Shown here: positions 13,615 through 24,925 of the stretch, in pieces
Numbering within the stretch: position 1 is the first letter of the stretch
Layout of the letters: every line of letters starts with the position of its first letter
Assembly: GCA_026874595.1 (NCBI GenBank)
Contig: CM049307.1
Coordinates: forward strand, 39,412,862 to 39,476,861
DNA length: 64,000 nucleotides
Origin: Sipunculus nudus
Lineage: Eukaryota; Annelida; Sipuncula; Golfingiida; Sipunculidae
Direction: 5' to 3'
Position numbers and translations under genes: made by a program
The notes under the pieces: generated by a model
Database searches by the model: none
Told to the model about the DNA's origin: nothing
The model's input: the letters and a program-made list of their open reading frames with translations, nothing else

Positions 13615-15395
13615 TAATTTGTTAGCGAACCTGTGAACTTGTGCGATGGTTTGGCGTCGTCTGTCGTCTGTACGTTACCCCATACTATCTCAAAATCGAC
13701 AGGAGCTGTCATCACCAAATTTTATGCAAACAGTTTTTCATCTCAAAACTATCGGATTTTGCTATCTGCATTTATTTAGATTTTATAGGGAAAAAGCGAG
13801 AAAAAAAATCTTTAAAAATCTTCTTTTCCGAAACTGCCCAACCATATTGTTCAATATTCCACAGGAGTATAATCTCTAAAACTATCTCTCTCCAGTTTGT
13901 TCGAATGGTTCCTGTTCGGTGAGTTTTTGCCGAGTTACAGGAAGCTGAATTAAGTCATTTGGCCAATAATGGATATAAAAATTACAGTTTCAAAAATGGC
14001 TGGAGCTACCTTCACCAGATTTTATGCAAATGTTGGTCACATGACTCATATATGAATTTTAAGTATTGGTGGAGCCACCTGCATCAATCTTTTCTGTACG
14101 AGGGTCATCAGTCATCAGTACATTAACACATAATTTCTCAGGAATAGCAGGAGCTAGAATCAAGCAAAATTTATGCAAAAATGTGTCACATAACAAATGT
14201 GGGATTGAGCGTTTTCTGGCGCCAACTGCATTAAATTACATATTACGAAGAAAAGATGAAAAAAAAACTTTGAAAATCCTCTTCTCAGAAATGATTCAGT
14301 CAAATGGTTAAATGATCACAGAGATAGGCTCTCTCCAGTTTGTTCAAATGGTTTGGATTCGTTGAATTTTAGCGGAGTTACAGGAATTGGAACTCAGTCA
14401 TTTGGCCAATTAAGCATACTGACATAACAGAATCGACAGGAGCTAGCATCACCAAATTTTTGTGCAAATGTTGGTCACATGAGTCATATTTGAAATTGCA
14501 GTTTTTTTGTGCCATCTACATCAACCTGTTTTTTTTTACGGACAAAAACCTCATAATTTTAAAAATGGTTTCTGATGAAACTGTCAAGCTGAATCATTTA
14601 ATTTTTCACAAGAATTATCTTAGGGCAGGGTTCTTTCATTTGTATAAGAATTTATTAAGTTAATTTATATTTGGTAGAGACAAAGAAAGCTGCATGAAAT
14701 TGGTCTTGTGGCCAGTGAGCCTATTTTACACTGAGGACTGCAATAGTCTTCTTCTGTAAAACTGTTGTTTCAACTTCTGTAACACTGCACAAAAATGATT
14801 CTTAGGAGGCCTTTGTTCAAGTTTACTGAAATTATTGTTGGCAGAATTATTGGACTTTTCACATTAAAAGGACTATAAATATATTATAATTCTAAACAAT
14901 TTTATAAACCAATCTTATGGATATGTCAGCTTGAAAAAAAAGCATTGTAGCCAAAGTCTTTCGGTATGTGTAAACAGATTTACCAACAGGCCATTATTGT
15001 GTATGTATCTATAAATAGCTTAGCAGACTGCCAACTATTTCAGATTTGGCAACAGGCCAAAGGTCAGTCTGGACCTATTTATAGCTTTGGCAGACTGCCA
15101 AATTTGTCAGATTATGCAACAGGTCAAGAGTTCATTCAGTGCAGCCAGATGCAGGTCAAGAGTTTACTCAATGCAGTAGCTGCAGAATGCAATTCGTTCT
15201 GGTTCCATCGGAGGCAACTGCCTTCCTCATATAAGCCTGGTCAGCCAAGTGCACCTAACTCAAGAGAAGTTTGATATATTGGCCTAAATTTTGACCTGTC
15301 CATGAATCTTTGATGGCTTTCTCGTTCACAAGACTGGTGGCGCCACCTACAATGACTTTTGCACAGTGTATGTCCATGTTTATTTCTCAGGAGGG
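13615..15395 (+). mobile_element. Helitron-like repeat family C, copy 1 (3' truncated)
   Basis: It starts with the family C 5' end, TTAGCGAACCTGTGAAC (inverted-repeat core GCGAACCTGTG at 13625-13635), followed by GGCGTCGTCTGTCGTCTGTACGTTA. The body consists of diverged units, each with an 'aggagctagcatcaccaaa'-like block, a 'gccgagttacagg'-like block and a GGTGGMGCCACC core. A perfect GGTGGCGCCACC is at 15336-15347. It matches the element at 48851-51558 but lacks that copy's 3' hairpin, ending near 15395. Two MEF2-like sites, CTATAAATAG (15009-15018) and CTATTTATAG (15075-15084), lie in its distal part. No intact protein is encoded. Confidence 0.75.
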
Positions 15396-16225
15396 GTTTG
15401 ATATTTTTACAAAACGGGCCCCATCCCGTATGCTGATAAACAGTAATACAGGGATGGGATTTGTGTAATTAAATAGTTTTGGTAGCGTGGCTGAATTTAC
15501 AAATACTCCTCCATGCATACAACAGAGAATATGGACTAAAGCAGATGAAGGTCAATTAGTGGCCACAAGAATTTATTTAGACAGAACTACGTAAAATACA
15601 ACTAGAGGCCCCATGAACTAACTATGATTACATAAAGTATATATACTGATCTAATGAAGAACTACACCAAGTTGTCAATGATACTCTGGCCCTTTTTCTT
15701 AGCTTCTGTAAAACAAAAGGCTCGCTGTGATTCAGGGAGACAGGGCTCAGCACGTCTGCCCCGCTCTGTATCCCCAAACCGAGAGAGAGGGCAAGGCTGA
15801 AACAGACACCAGCTTTACCCGGGTCAAATTTCGGTCCTGCATCACCAGCTCTGTTGTCAATCCAGAGCAGCATCTATGGCATCATTGCCAAGGGAACCTC
15901 CCCTGGTTGCCTTGACGTCATAGGGTGTTCCCCCTGTAATACCAGGGGTAGGGCATTCGTGTAACAATATATATCAGCCTGAAATAGGGCATATATAAAA
16001 ACAATTGGTTCCTTTAGCGCGCCTGTGCACAAGTGATGTTGCGCCTAATTTGGCAATCACGTGTATGTATGGGCATTATTCCAGGGGAAATCGGGGATTC
16101 AGAGGGCGTACGTATAATGGTTTGTTAATAGGATTGCGTGGATGGAGAAGGTAATCCAGAAATTTTAATTAAGAGAACGATAAGGGAGATGGAGCGAGTG
16201 GTGTTAATTTACATTTTAGCTCCGG

Positions 16226-16370
16226 AAAAAAACCTACGCCCTTCGTTCAATCTCTGATGCCCCTATGTTCAATCTCTGATGCCCCTCAAAAAACCTACGC
16301 CCTTCGTTCAATCTCTGATGCCCCTAAAAAACTACGCCCTTCGTTTAATCTCTTACGCCCCTGTAAGGCG
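16226..16370. repeat. Tandem repeat, about 37-bp unit
   Basis: About three and a half copies of a unit built from CCTACGCCCTTCGTTCAA and TCTCTGATGCCCCT are separated by short A-runs. One unit is reduced to its second half (about 16265-16283). The last unit is diverged. Short open frames here are products of the repeat. Confidence 0.8.
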
Positions 16371-17112
16371 TACCGCCCTTTTATCCCAAACAACCCGTAT
16401 GAAACATCACCATTTCTCATGCAGCACCGGTTCTCATGTAACCTCCTTGGTTCTACTTGTATGGATGGACTGGAGCAAGGCGTTAATATAAACTTGATTA
16501 GCTTAGCGCGGAGGCAGAGTTCGCCAGTGGTACATGTAAACATCCGTTCTGTGTTGATTTTAGGCACCATTGTGTTTATGTTGACCCGGACACCAAACGT
16601 GGATACACAGGACAGACTTAATATTTAGTGTGGAAAGCAATTGCACTGTCTGACACTGCCATACTGATAATGTCACAAGCCGGTTTGACACGTGAGCCCG
16701 GTCTGATATGTATACAATATATGTATATCGTTAAATATAATTGCATGAGCCAACATCTAAAATGCACAAGCATTTATGAAAAGACACAGTAGGCTTATCC
16801 TTTATCTTAAGTTCCAGTATGCATTTAAACCTGTACGGATAGAGCCTATGCATTGACACTGCATCGGATCGTACTCACAAAAGCTGCATTCTGTTTATGG
16901 AAAATGTGTGAAGAAATGCTTTAGCGTAAAATGCACTTAATTGGCCTTCTAAATACATAATTACATGCTTACATTGCCTTAGTATGTTTGCAGTGAGTTT
17001 AGGCCATTAAACTTTGAGGCAAAAAGAGCATCTGTAAGATATACATATAACTCAAAATTCAAATTAAGAATTATAAAGATAATGCAAGTTTATCTATATA
17101 AACTGAATGTGG

Positions 17113-17155
<43 letters not shown>
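17113..17155. repeat. (TA)n microsatellite
   Basis: An uninterrupted TA dinucleotide run inside intron 1 of the PDZ gene. Confidence 0.95.
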
Positions 17156-17157
<2 letters not shown>

Positions 17158-17610
17158 GTCGACAGTATAATAATTCCTGTAAAGCTTTTTTTCGTGCACT
17201 TCGACGAAGTACGTTTAAAATAAACATGCATACTAAAACGGAACTGACTGCCATTATTTCAGCGCAATTATTTAAGATTATTGTTAACTTTCGTGACAGC
17301 AGGCTATATTGTTACATGATAATATATATTGAAATAACCAAGGTATCACGAATCACGCCATTCAGCCTGTGAAATAACCACGTGACGCCTGTAGAGTTCT
17401 GTCAGTGGGTTCACACACGGATCACATATTGTGCCTGTGTGACAAACCAGTGTTTATTCGGTTGAGCTGCAAACGTTTTTGCCCACCGGTTTTCAAATCT
17501 GGAAAACTGCTCTTGCTTATATAAGGTGATATTGTTCACGCGTGATCGTCAAAACACATAGAAAACCAATCTTCTCACATGTACAATGTCACTCATGCAG
17601 TCATATCAAT

Positions 17611-18151
17611 TATAGTCCGTTTCATCCCCTCATGTCCACCTGTTTTTTGCTATGAAAATTTTTAATAGGAACATTTCAAGGGAAACAATTATAGTGTAAA
17701 GGAGAGGATTACAGAACCTAATTTTCAACAAGGTAACTAAATTCCTACCTTATACCTTATTTGATTAACAGAATTTTCTGAAAATATGAGAAATCAGTCT
17801 ACATTTTACAACATATGAGACCCACTTATGGCGGTCAAGGTCATTGGTCACATGCAAAAACAGCCTCAGCTGACAGCTGCTGATTGGATGATCTCATGTA
17901 AACACTCTAAAAAATATAAACAGCTAAAACAAAGATGGCTACTTATGGAGGGACACACCACATCTGCCAGATCATGATAAAGAGACTAAAATGTTGTGAA
18001 ACATAAATGGGGGATTTATTGTAAAATTCTTAACTGCCATATTAGGTTGTCACTTCCATATGTTGTTTTCTTGGAAAATATTGAAAAATATTAACTTTTA
18101 AGTAAATCATCTACAAAAACAGGTGGACAGCAGGTGGTGAAATGGACTATA
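17611..18151. mobile_element. TIR element family 1, copy 2 (MITE-like)
   Basis: The termini are inverted: TATAGTCCGTTTCATCCCC at the left and GGTGGTGAAATGGACTATA at the right, followed inward on both sides by the CCACCTGTT/AACAGGTGG block. It is about 540 bp and non-coding. The interior has GCTGATTGGATGATCTCATG and ACAAAGATGGCTAC, shared with the copies at 5929 and 39825. The palindromic TATA at each border hides the exact TA target duplication. Confidence 0.85.
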
Positions 18152-18927
18152 GCACGTGTTTTTTTAGTATTATATGTTTCATGGACAAGATGGGTAATAT
18201 GTTTCATGAAAACTCATACATCGGCTTGACAATGACCAGCGGAACAGTAATCAGTGAAATGATTAATTGATAATGTACGTGAAACCGCCAATGATTACAG
18301 AAAAAAGAGATTCTTCGTTTCTTGCTATGGGTTCATAACTGAATTGGAGATTGGAGCCCGGGTCCCTGTTCTGATATTCTCAGCCCTGCACCAAGGCAAT
18401 TTACAACTTTTAACATTTATCAGGAGGAACTGCACGCCGATATGATATAAACATGCGTTTAAGAGTTTCTTTAATTTCGCCCAGCTCGTGTTAAGATTAC
18501 ACCTCCCTGAATCATTTCCACTCGATGGACGATATGGACCTTTATATACATGTGTGTTATTCCAATGACTTACAATCTTCTCAAACATTTCAATGTTTTC
18601 ACATGCGAACTTTTATAGCTCTTGATTTAATCGCTTGTTTTGGCCATGCCTGAAAGTAAACGTATAATTAATACTCAATTGAGTGAGAATTTTATATTAA
18701 ATAAAATCCGAATATAAGACAGTGCACCGGTCTGGATATTTGTAGTTCTTATAGTTTCAGTATAAAAACAAAATATTTATATCTTTCTTATATGTCATCC
18801 TTCTTATAGTTTTTATATGACGTTAGAAAGGACTTGCGTGATAAATACATATACTATCATAATAATATTACCGTATTTGCGTTTTATATAATACAGTATG
18901 TTAACATTTAAATATTTGTTACTTTAG

Positions 18928-19079
18928 GTATCCCAGAACAGTGTGGCCTGGAAGGCGGGGTTGAGGCCTGGAGATGGCATCCTTCAGATCTGCAGCACTC
19001 CCACCCGCGGCATGAGACACGACCAGGCCAAGATGGAGATTATCAGAGCCGGAAATGACGTCGACTTCATTGTTCAAAG
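18928..19079 (+). CDS. PDZ/Enigma-family protein, coding exon 2 (second half of PDZ domain)
   Basis: This 152-nt exon follows a clear acceptor (ACTTTAG|GTATCC) in phase 0. It encodes residues 35-85 of the rebuilt protein: VSQNSVAWKAGLRPGDGIL, then STPTRGMRHDQAKMEIIRAG, then NDVDFIVQR. These are the betaC-to-betaF elements and the alphaB helix of a PDZ domain; the histidine in GMRHDQA sits at the start of that helix, as in class I PDZ domains. The RHDQAKMEIIRAGND pattern is typical of the PDZ-LIM/Zasp group. The donor is G|GTGGCC, a weaker-than-average site, and splits the arginine codon (AG|G). It continues in frame into exon 3. Confidence 0.9.
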
Positions 19080-19609
19080 GTGGCCGCCATCTTGATTGTC
19101 TATTCTTTTGACACCAAATACAAAATACAGCAGAACTCATTTCTCGAAATTTTCTAAATAAAGCTGTTAAGGTCATGTGTTTGGTGACGTCATCGAACTA
19201 TCAAATTTTCCGTCAAATATGCTTTTTGCAGTAAAATTGCAATTTTGGTTACCTTCCGCAAAATGGCATTACTCATACTTAATTTTTCCTTTGATTCAAG
19301 TTTCATGAAGATTTATTTTATGGGTAAAAAAAGTGTGCAAGTTGATGGAATCATCAAGTAACCTGGATATTGGAAGAAGAACAATAAGGACGGACAATCG
19401 GTAAAAAAAGCAAATTTTTGGCAGGTCACCTGTACTGGTGCGAGTGCGTGTCAACCAGTTTTGCTTTATCAGCTTTCAGTAGTACAACGTACAGCACCAC
19501 CTCGAGTTAACCAGATAATCAGGCATGCAATTTGTCACTTTAAGAAAACCTCATCATATAAAACGCTGATACATTGTAGGCCTACTATAATTATTGCGTT
19601 TTCTTTCAG

Positions 19610-19797
19610 GGCAGCTATTGACGTTGGCGCGACCCCTGAGCAGATGGCGCCACCTGCCGCCCAGCCAGTGCGCGCCCAGCAGCAGCAGCAGCAGCCTCGG
19701 GCGGAGATCGTAGAGGAGACGTCTCCCTGGAAGAGCGAGGAACACACACACACTACGCAGTCCAGGTCGTTCAGGATTCTCCAGAGCCATCTGGAAG
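19610..19797 (+). CDS. PDZ/Enigma-family protein, coding exon 3 (linker with QSRSFRIL motif)
   Basis: This 188-nt exon runs from TTCTTTCAG|GGCAGC to GAAG|GTGAGA. It encodes a linker just after the PDZ: AAIDVGATPEQMAPPAA, a run of six glutamines (CAG repeat at 19678-19695, residues 108-113), EIVEETSPW and QSRSFRILQSHLE (135-147). The QSRSFRIL motif is characteristic, from memory, of PDLIM5/LDB3-type linkers, favouring the Enigma branch over PDLIM1/3. The exon ends in phase 1, so more coding sequence must follow. I could not find LIM-domain exons between here and the next gene; they may lie further off, or this locus may use a short PDZ-only terminal exon. Confidence 0.87.
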
Positions 19798-20215
19798 GTG
19801 AGATCTGATGATCATTCAGACACAGCTTTCGGTTATGTATGTTGTCCTAGGGAGAAGGCGACTAGAATGTGTTCTGCATGCTTCAGTTGGGTGCTGCATG
19901 TTTGTTCCTTAACATTTTTCAGCTCATAATATCGGTCACAAGCTTGGCACAATAGGAGGAGTGGGGTGTTGTGGGTATAAGCACTAGAGGACTCCTCCCC
20001 CGACCGTCATTTTAGCATAACTAATCGTTCATGAAACTAGTTATCCTTATTGTGAGTGCCCATTTACCAATGCCGTTATCTGCTCTTAAATGCATGCCTT
20101 AAATATGACTTTTCAAACAATTCGTATCGTCCAGCTTCCACTGGTAACAATAAAAAAAACCTGGTACGGGTGTATGAAGTAAAGGTGCGACTTATCAACT
20201 TCTTGATTATTAAAA
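19798..20215. other. Non-coding stretch after PDZ exon 3
   Basis: It begins with a consensus GTGAGA donor. Nothing else recognisable was seen before the family A repeat begins. Confidence 0.5.
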
Positions 20216-22128
20216 TATCTTGCCACAAAGTGGCCGGGGCATATAGTTTTACCCATGTCCGTCATTCCGTCCTTCCGTCATTCCAAAATCAAACAGTTGT
20301 ACGGACTATTTTTCGCAATGCCTGCAGATATTGGCCTGATTTTTGGTGTGTGGGCAGATAATGACCAGTTACAGATCGAGTTTGCGTTTCGTCCCGGTTG
20401 ACTTTTTTGACAGTTTTTACGGCTCCTTAACATAGAAAATTTCATGAAAAATAGAAATTTTCATGACAAATACACATGTATGGACTTTTTTTCGCAATGC
20501 CTGCAGATATTGGCCTGATTTTTGGTGTGTTGGCAGATAATGACCAGCAACAGATCGAGTTGGCGTTTCGTACTGGTTGACCTACTTTTGACCGTTGTAC
20601 TGCTCCTGAACATAGAAAATTTCATGAAAAATAAAAATTTTCATAACAAATGCATATGAACGGACTTTTTTTTCGCAGTGCCTGCAGATCCTGGCCTGAT
20701 TTTCGGTGTGTGGGCAGATAATGACCAGTTACAGATCGAGTTTGCATTTTGTTCCAGTTGACCTACTTTTGACCGTTTGACAGTGCTCTAACATAGAAAA
20801 TTTCATGAAAAATAAAAATTTTCATGAGAGATGTGCATGTACAGCCTTTTTAGCCCTCAGCTCATAGGCTGATGGGCTATAGTCGTCACCCATGCTGTCC
20901 GGCTGTCTGTCCGTCCGTCCGTCCGTCCGTCCGTCTGTCCATCAAGTGTCTGTCCTGTGTCCGTTAACTTTTACCTTGTGAGCGGGATATCTCTAAAAGG
21001 ATTCACCGTCGGAATTTTATATCATCAGTGGAGATGTTTATCGATAAAATCTCGGTCAAGTTCGAAGATGGGTGACCTTGACCCATTTTTCTACATTTTA
21101 GAGCTGATTATAGAAAAACACTCAGAAGCTTATATCTCAGGAACCATTGTGTTGTTTTTCACAAAACTTACTATGATAATTGGGACTGATGGTATGTACG
21201 TTCTACACAATTTTAGTGGTGCCACCTGCAATTTCTGATTTTTTTTATCAATTTTTATTGTATTTTTAAATTTTGGCCATGTGAGTGGGATATCTCTAAA
21301 AGGATTCAACGTTGGAATTCAATTTCATCAGTGAATTTGTATATCAACAAAACCTTGGTCAAGTTGGAAGATGGGTGACCTTGACCTATTTTTCTTTGTT
21401 TTAAAGCTGATTATACAAAAACACTCAGAAGCATATATCTCAGGAAGCATTGTGGATTTTCACAAAACATACTATGATCATTTGGAATTATTGTTTGTAC
21501 GTGCTGCACAATTTTGGTGGCACCACCCACAATTTCTGATTTTTTAATGAATTTCAATCGGATTTTTCAATTTTGGCCTTTTGTGAAGATATCTCCAAAG
21601 GTATTCAACACAGGAACTTCATTTCTTCTGTGCTATTGCATGATATTTACAAAATCTTGGTCAAGTTCAAAGATGGGTGATCTTGACCTACTTTTCAAGG
21701 TCACAGAGCTTAGAATAGAAAAAAAAAACTTAGGAGCTTATTTCTCAGGGCGCATTTGGTGGATTATCAGGAAATATGGTACATACCTCTCCAATTTAAG
21801 TTTATAACTGATTATCAGCTTTTGCTAATATTCTAGTTCGCAATGCAATGCTTACAGATACTGGCCTGTTGTTTGGTCTGTGGGCGCATAATGACGAGTT
21901 CGCGTTTCGTCCCAGTTGACCTATTTTTGACCATATGACAGATCCTGACAGGCCTAATTTTTTGTGTGATGCTTGTTAATGACCCGTTACAGATCGAGTT
22001 TGCATTTTGCCCTCGTTGACCGACTTTTGATTAATGACAGCTCCTGAACTTTAAAAAATTGACAAAATTTATCAAATTTTTCTAATTTGCACCAGGCGGG
22101 GGCATTCGTGTCGTTCCGACACATCTAG
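20216..22128 (+). mobile_element. Helitron-like repeat family A, copy 1 (with nested family D block)
   Basis: The 5' part reads CACAAAGTGGCCGGGGCATA followed by CCATGTCCGTC; relative to copy 2 it has lost the leading ATGCCCCC. The body has three units of about 181 bp with CGCAATGCCTGCAGATATTG, then a D block (20846-21836), then further A units. The 3' end is GGCGGGGGCAT, a perfect hairpin GTGTCG-TTC-CGACAC (22108-22122) and ATCTAG, followed by T. Hairpin plus CTAG before a T host base is the Helitron-type 3' end. No Rep/helicase is encoded, so it is non-autonomous. The Helitron assignment is inference from structure. Confidence 0.75.
20846..21836 (+). repeat. Family D block nested in family A (three about 300-bp units)
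   Basis: It starts with TTTTTAGCCCTCAGCTCA, whose flanks fold (TAGCCC with GGGCTA), then runs of GTCC. Three units of about 300 bp follow, each beginning near GGATATCTCTAAAAGGATTC and containing GATGGGTGACCTTGACC. It ends in TTCTAG, after which the family A unit resumes (TTCGCAATGC). The start resembles that of family B, so D is probably a B relative inserted into A. Confidence 0.65.
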
Positions 22129-22519
22129 TTTTGAACTTGTTTTAATGAAATCATCGTTTCATTGCAAGGACTGACCGCGTGCATGTGTTCTATCGAGCTC
22201 CGTTTTGAATAACTTTCGTGACCTTATCGATTCACAAAGTCTGCCCACACATTGGGGAGCGAACAGGAATTTAAATCAAGCAACGGCATGACCTATGCTT
22301 CATTCACCCACAACCTATAAAATTTATGGAAATATTACCGAAAAGTCTTTCTTTATAGTTTAGCCCTTCTTGTAACATTAGCTCGAATAAATGTCTCAAT
22401 TCAATCAAAAATTAAAGTAAAAAATTAGGTAGAATCGAACTTATTTTGGATACATTGTAGTGATGGGTTTAACTGGTTTAATAGTAAATTCAATGATGTA
22501 CACACCCACACATACACAC

Positions 22520-22527
22520 TTTCTCTC

Positions 22528-22567
<40 letters not shown>
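22520..22567. repeat. (CT)n microsatellite
   Basis: A nearly pure CT dinucleotide run, preceded by a short CA-rich stretch. Confidence 0.95.
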
Positions 22568-22574
<7 letters not shown>

Positions 22575-23139
22575 CATAGATCACCATACTTTATTACAAG
22601 TAATCCATAATTTGTGAGTACGAGTATTAGGGGAAAATGGTATTAAAGCTACGATACATAATGCTTTAAATATTGCAGATAACAAGTCTACATTATGAAC
22701 AATATTGTTTATATAAATAATGTTTATGTTGTGCTGGCATTCGACAACTGCGGTCAGAGAACTGGAAATCATGTAGATAAGCGAAGGGAATTCGAGCTAT
22801 GTAGAATTTATTGACTGCCGAGTACTTACTAATCGAATACACTATTGTGTCAGTAAACACATTCTGCATACTTCCCATGTTTTCATGTCTGACATGTAAT
22901 TACACGGCACCTTTACACACAACAATGTATATCACGTATCGTGTTTGGGTGTACCGGTACGTTTGTGTATGGGTCAATATTTTGTATACTATGTGTGACA
23001 TTAGAGAAAGGTAGACTGAATGGTACAATAACAAACGGTCTTATCACTATTCAGATGCTAGCTGTCCCGTCTGACTTCACAGCAGCGCAACAACAGCCTG
23101 TTCTGTCACCGGGTGCCTACTTGCTATAATGTTTTAATA

Positions 23140-23400
23140 TTATAGCTCACTGACAGACGTTATTTGAGCTATAATTCGTCCACCGTCCGTCTGTCATTTC
23201 GTTGTACCGTTAACAGTGCACCATTTGTAACCCTTGGACCAAAGAGCCTGTCATTAAAAGAGGTTCCAGGTAAACATCCATAAAAATTCGAAAATAGGTC
23301 ACGGTGACCTATTTTCTACGGACTGCTGGGTAAACACAAACAGACAGACACTACTTAGTATTCAAGGTTGCTGGACTAATATTTTCATTGGATAATATGA
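23140..23400 (+). repeat. Degenerate family B 5' fragment
   Basis: It begins TATAGCTCACTGACAG with a facing TTGAGCTATA, then CCACCGTCCGTCTGTC, then one unit with AAAATAGGTCACGGTGACCT. This is the family B order of parts, but it stops after one unit and has no 3' hairpin. Confidence 0.6.
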
Positions 23401-23639
23401 ATCATATACCCCATTTGCATTAACGCTATTAGTACCCAAGTTTAAACGAAATTACTCAGACACGTTACTGACATTTGTGAAACCTCATCATGGTTAGTTT
23501 ATTTTTCTCCTATATATAGGAATGTATTGCTGTGTCCAGTTTAACATTTGGCTTCACCATTACCTGAACATCTCTTCTTCTCCTGCCGTACAGGCCCATC
23601 CAAAAAAAAATAAAACAAATGTGATCCTCTGGTTACAGA

Positions 23640-23925
23640 TTTAGCCCCTTTGTTTTTCGCTCAGCTGGCTGTGATCGATCATGCTTTGTCCGTCGTCCGT
23701 CCCCTTCCATCGGGCAGTCTGATTGTCAGGGCACAAATCGCAGAAGCTCCTTACTTCGAGGGAGGTCCTTGACAAATTTTCTTGGACACCTGAAATTAGG
23801 TCACTGCGACGTATACTCTCTGAGCCATTCGGCCTGTTTGTGCAACCCATGATATTAAAAATTTGGTACAAATACTCCAGTACGCAAGTAACGCATGGAA
23901 TGCCATGATTCCTGCCTCGCATGTT
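23640..23925 (+). repeat. Degenerate family B 5' fragment
   Basis: It has CGCTCAGCTGGCTGTGATCG, then GTCCGTCGTCCGTCC, GGGCACAAATCGCAGAAG and CCTGAAATTAGGTCACTG. This is a single diverged B unit without a 3' end. Reading frames on both strands here are repeat-derived. Confidence 0.65.
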
Positions 23926-24925
23926 GATAATTGGCAGTTTAATTAGTTCCTGAAGACAAGTGCGTTACCTGTATTTTTTACGCATTGTTACGCATTTAAG
24001 AATTATTCCTAAAATTAAATAATGGGCACCTTTAAGTGGAATGGTTTTGAAGAGTTTTTCATTTCTTCTCCGATTTGAACAATATCATGATCATATTTGA
24101 AGTCTCTGGTTTGTCTTCCTGTCACATACATAACTTTTATATTGTTATTTAGCTATTGTGTTTGGAAACGTGACATCCTAATTGATTTTTAAACAATAAA
24201 TTTCGTTTGGTAATCTAAAACAGTACATTTCCCCAGCCTGATAATATAAGGAGTCACAATACATTTTATCTGATTTCACATTATATTAAAAGCTTAATCA
24301 GATACACTTGTAAAAGGAAGGAGTTTCGAGTTAAACCACGTATATTTATACACTAGTATATTGACGTACGTAACGCGCCAGGTTTTATGGGCTTATACGC
24401 TGAACTTACGAAGATTTCTAATTAGTTAACGAAACATTGACACAGACTAATGTTGTAATAATGAGTCCTGTCAACAACCGAGGTCCAGATAATCACACAG
24501 TTAATACATGCAGTTTACAATTGTTTCATAGTTACCCCGAAAAGTTATAACCACGCATGTTGTTATGTCACAGCAGACCTTTATTTAACATATATACAAT
24601 ATCAATAAAATCTGTCAACTATAACCTGATAAAAGATGATATATAACATCAGTACCAAACGTCCTGGTTGATATGTACTGGGATGTAAAGGTATTGTATA
24701 GCCTTTCAATATTTATGCCAAATGCATAATATAAGACTTTTCTTCTGTAATTATGAATATCCTGATGTATGAAAAATGAAATTTTTGTAGAACTTAACGA
24801 CCACAGGAAATTTCTTTTTTTTCTATGTGCACTGGGATTCCAAGGACCTGCATTTTACAGATTCTAGAGAAACAAGAAATTTCTGTGTCACTGCTGGTTG
24901 AAATATATGCCAAAGATTCCTTTTA

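Larger units (their letters stand above)
4194..18927 (+). other. Intron 1 of the PDZ gene
   Basis: This 14.7 kb stretch lies between the first two PDZ exons. It has a GT donor and a pyrimidine-rich TTTGTTACTTTAG acceptor. It holds repeats listed separately: two TIR-element copies, two copies of a dispersed (CA)-tailed repeat, a family C element, a 37-bp tandem repeat, a (TA)n run and homopolymers (C run about 5426-5442, G run about 10245-10262, C run about 13101-13113). A GC-richer block at 15660-15925 carries a palindromic CRE. No additional exon with a recognisable domain was seen on either strand. Confidence 0.7.

Noticed and set aside
19642-19653. TGGCGCCA palindrome inside PDZ exon 3
   Set aside because: It matches the core recurring in the repeats, but here it is explained by codons for MAPP; a short palindrome in GC-rich coding DNA is expected by chance.
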